In this document: positions 36,659 to 37,019 of the stretch, piece after piece
How positions within the stretch are numbered: the first letter of the stretch is position 1
Layout of the letters: every line of letters begins with the position of its first letter
IMG/VR virus record: IMGVR_UViG_3300025154_000253
Span: 1 to 37,019 of that record
DNA length: 37,019 nucleotides
Source: a virus
Direction: 5' to 3' (one strand)
Program-made: the position numbers and the translations under genes
Notes under the pieces: model-generated
The model's input: the letters and a program-made list of their open reading frames with translations, nothing else
What the model was told of the DNA's origin: nothing
The model's database searches: none

Positions 36659-36878
36659 TTGACATTCACCCCTCACTGTGCAACAATAAGCGCGATGTAG
36701 TTCTCTTCCTTTGACAGTCACGGCTCGGTCTTGGCTCCGAGCCGTGGCAAAGACCTTACCGGGGTGTCCGCATCCCGATAGGTAGCATGGGTTCATCCAT
36801 GCGCCCCGCCGCTGGTGACTTCAACGCGCTTACTGCCGTTGGCAGTAAGCAGTTACAATAAGCAGGCGGCGGGGACTA
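36659..36878. other. structured control region, possible origin
   Basis: About 220 bases without a gene but dense in inverted repeats. There is a perfect 10-bp stem (36719-36728 with 36737-36746) and a 6-bp stem (36785-36790 with 36797-36802). A nested pair follows: outer 9-bp arms CCCCGCCGC/GCGGCGGGG (36804-36812, 36866-36874) enclosing a perfect 10-bp stem GCTTACTGCC/GGCAGTAAGC (36828-36837, 36841-36850). It sits between divergent transcription units. Replication origin, packaging site or non-coding RNA are all possible. Confidence 0.55.
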
Positions 36879-36879
36879 C

Positions 36880-36907
36880 TTGACAAACAGGATTTAATCC
36901 GTATAAT
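36880..36907 (+). promoter_or_regulatory. strong early promoter
   Basis: TTGACA (36880-36885), 16-base spacer, TATAAT (36902-36907): both hexamers match the sigma-70 consensus exactly. It reads rightward over the contig end into the leader at 1-150, so it is the probable promoter of the plus-strand operon. The start of transcription would be near 36914. Use of host RNA polymerase fits the absence of a phage polymerase. Confidence 0.85.
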
Positions 36908-36916
36908 GAATGAGTA

Positions 36917-37016
36917 AGACAAAAGACGCTCTGGCGGGCGTAATAGAAAATCGGGATACCTATCTTTTATTCACTGGCGTTACCCGTTTACGATTTACGG
37001 ATGCCGCCAGCCCGAA
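36917..37016. repeat. terminal direct repeat, right copy
   Basis: Copy of 1-100 with one difference (T at 36930). The final three bases of the window (AAT, after the repeat) no longer match. In the circular molecule this is the transcribed leader; the copy stops before the second hairpin arm. Confidence 0.9.
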
Positions 37017-37019
37017 AAT

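Noticed and set aside
36747-36802. Possible second tRNA
   Set aside because: A GGTTCATC loop with GCATG/CATGC stem looks T-arm-like, but the loop is eight bases and no acceptor or anticodon arm forms.
1-37019. CRISPR array
   Set aside because: No regularly spaced identical repeats; the repeated elements in 30-34 kb are imperfect hairpins with variable spacing and ORFs between.
1-37019. Diversity-generating retroelement or integrase
   Set aside because: No reverse transcriptase and no tyrosine or serine recombinase frame was seen; the end repeats do not show adenine-specific changes.

Overview
The window is almost certainly a complete or near-complete genome of a tailed, siphovirus-like phage (Caudoviricetes). 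The first 100 bases recur at the end (1-100 and 36917-37016, one mismatch), so the molecule closes into a circle of about 36.9 kb. A full structural set is present: DUF5681 small-terminase candidate, large terminase, DUF935-type portal, MuF-like protein, Mu-I-type protease/scaffold, capsid, tail tube, frameshifted tail chaperones, tape measure, Dit, large tail protein, lysozyme and holin candidates. I see no integrase, repressor, polymerase, primase or helicase. The phage therefore probably relies on host replication, adding its own initiator-like and loader-like proteins. The host cannot be fixed from sequence; an environmental bacterium is likely.

Layout. A strong promoter (36880-36907) fires rightward across the closure point into a leader with a very long hairpin (40-130). 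It then drives a plus-strand early operon (151-4319): a small ORF, HNH nuclease, replication proteins, a PD-(D/E)xK-type nuclease, tiny membrane proteins and a zinc-ribbon protein. Two terminators (4372-4400, 4462-4496) separate this from everything else, which lies on the minus strand. In minus-strand reading order the rest is: a structured control region (36600-36900), a small ORF, tRNA-Met, and recombination/SSB-like genes (34.1-36.1 kb). Then come a 4-kb integron gene-cassette array (30.06-34.13 kb), ParB-like and radical-SAM genes (28-30 kb), packaging and head genes (19.5-27.8 kb), two glycosyltransferases (17-19.4 kb), connector and tail genes (7.2-16.9 kb), and lysis genes (4.5-6.9 kb).

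Two features stand out. First, 30058-34126 is a run of nine attC sites, all in one orientation. They carry eleven small ORFs, a short C5-cytosine methyltransferase among them, and no integron integrase: a CALIN-type array inside a phage, with its two distal attC sites damaged. Second, the MuF-like gene (22980-24404) is interrupted by an intein whose middle is coded on the opposite strand by a complete Vsr-like homing-endonuclease gene with its own ribosome-binding site. The two frames share codon boundaries, so nearly the whole intein is coded on both strands.

Smaller points are an A-AAA-AAC slippery site in the tail chaperones, a poly-A frameshift inside the CX3CX2C motif of the radical-SAM gene, a tandem tail-tube duplication, and Asn-X-Ser/Thr-rich virion proteins beside the glycosyltransferases.
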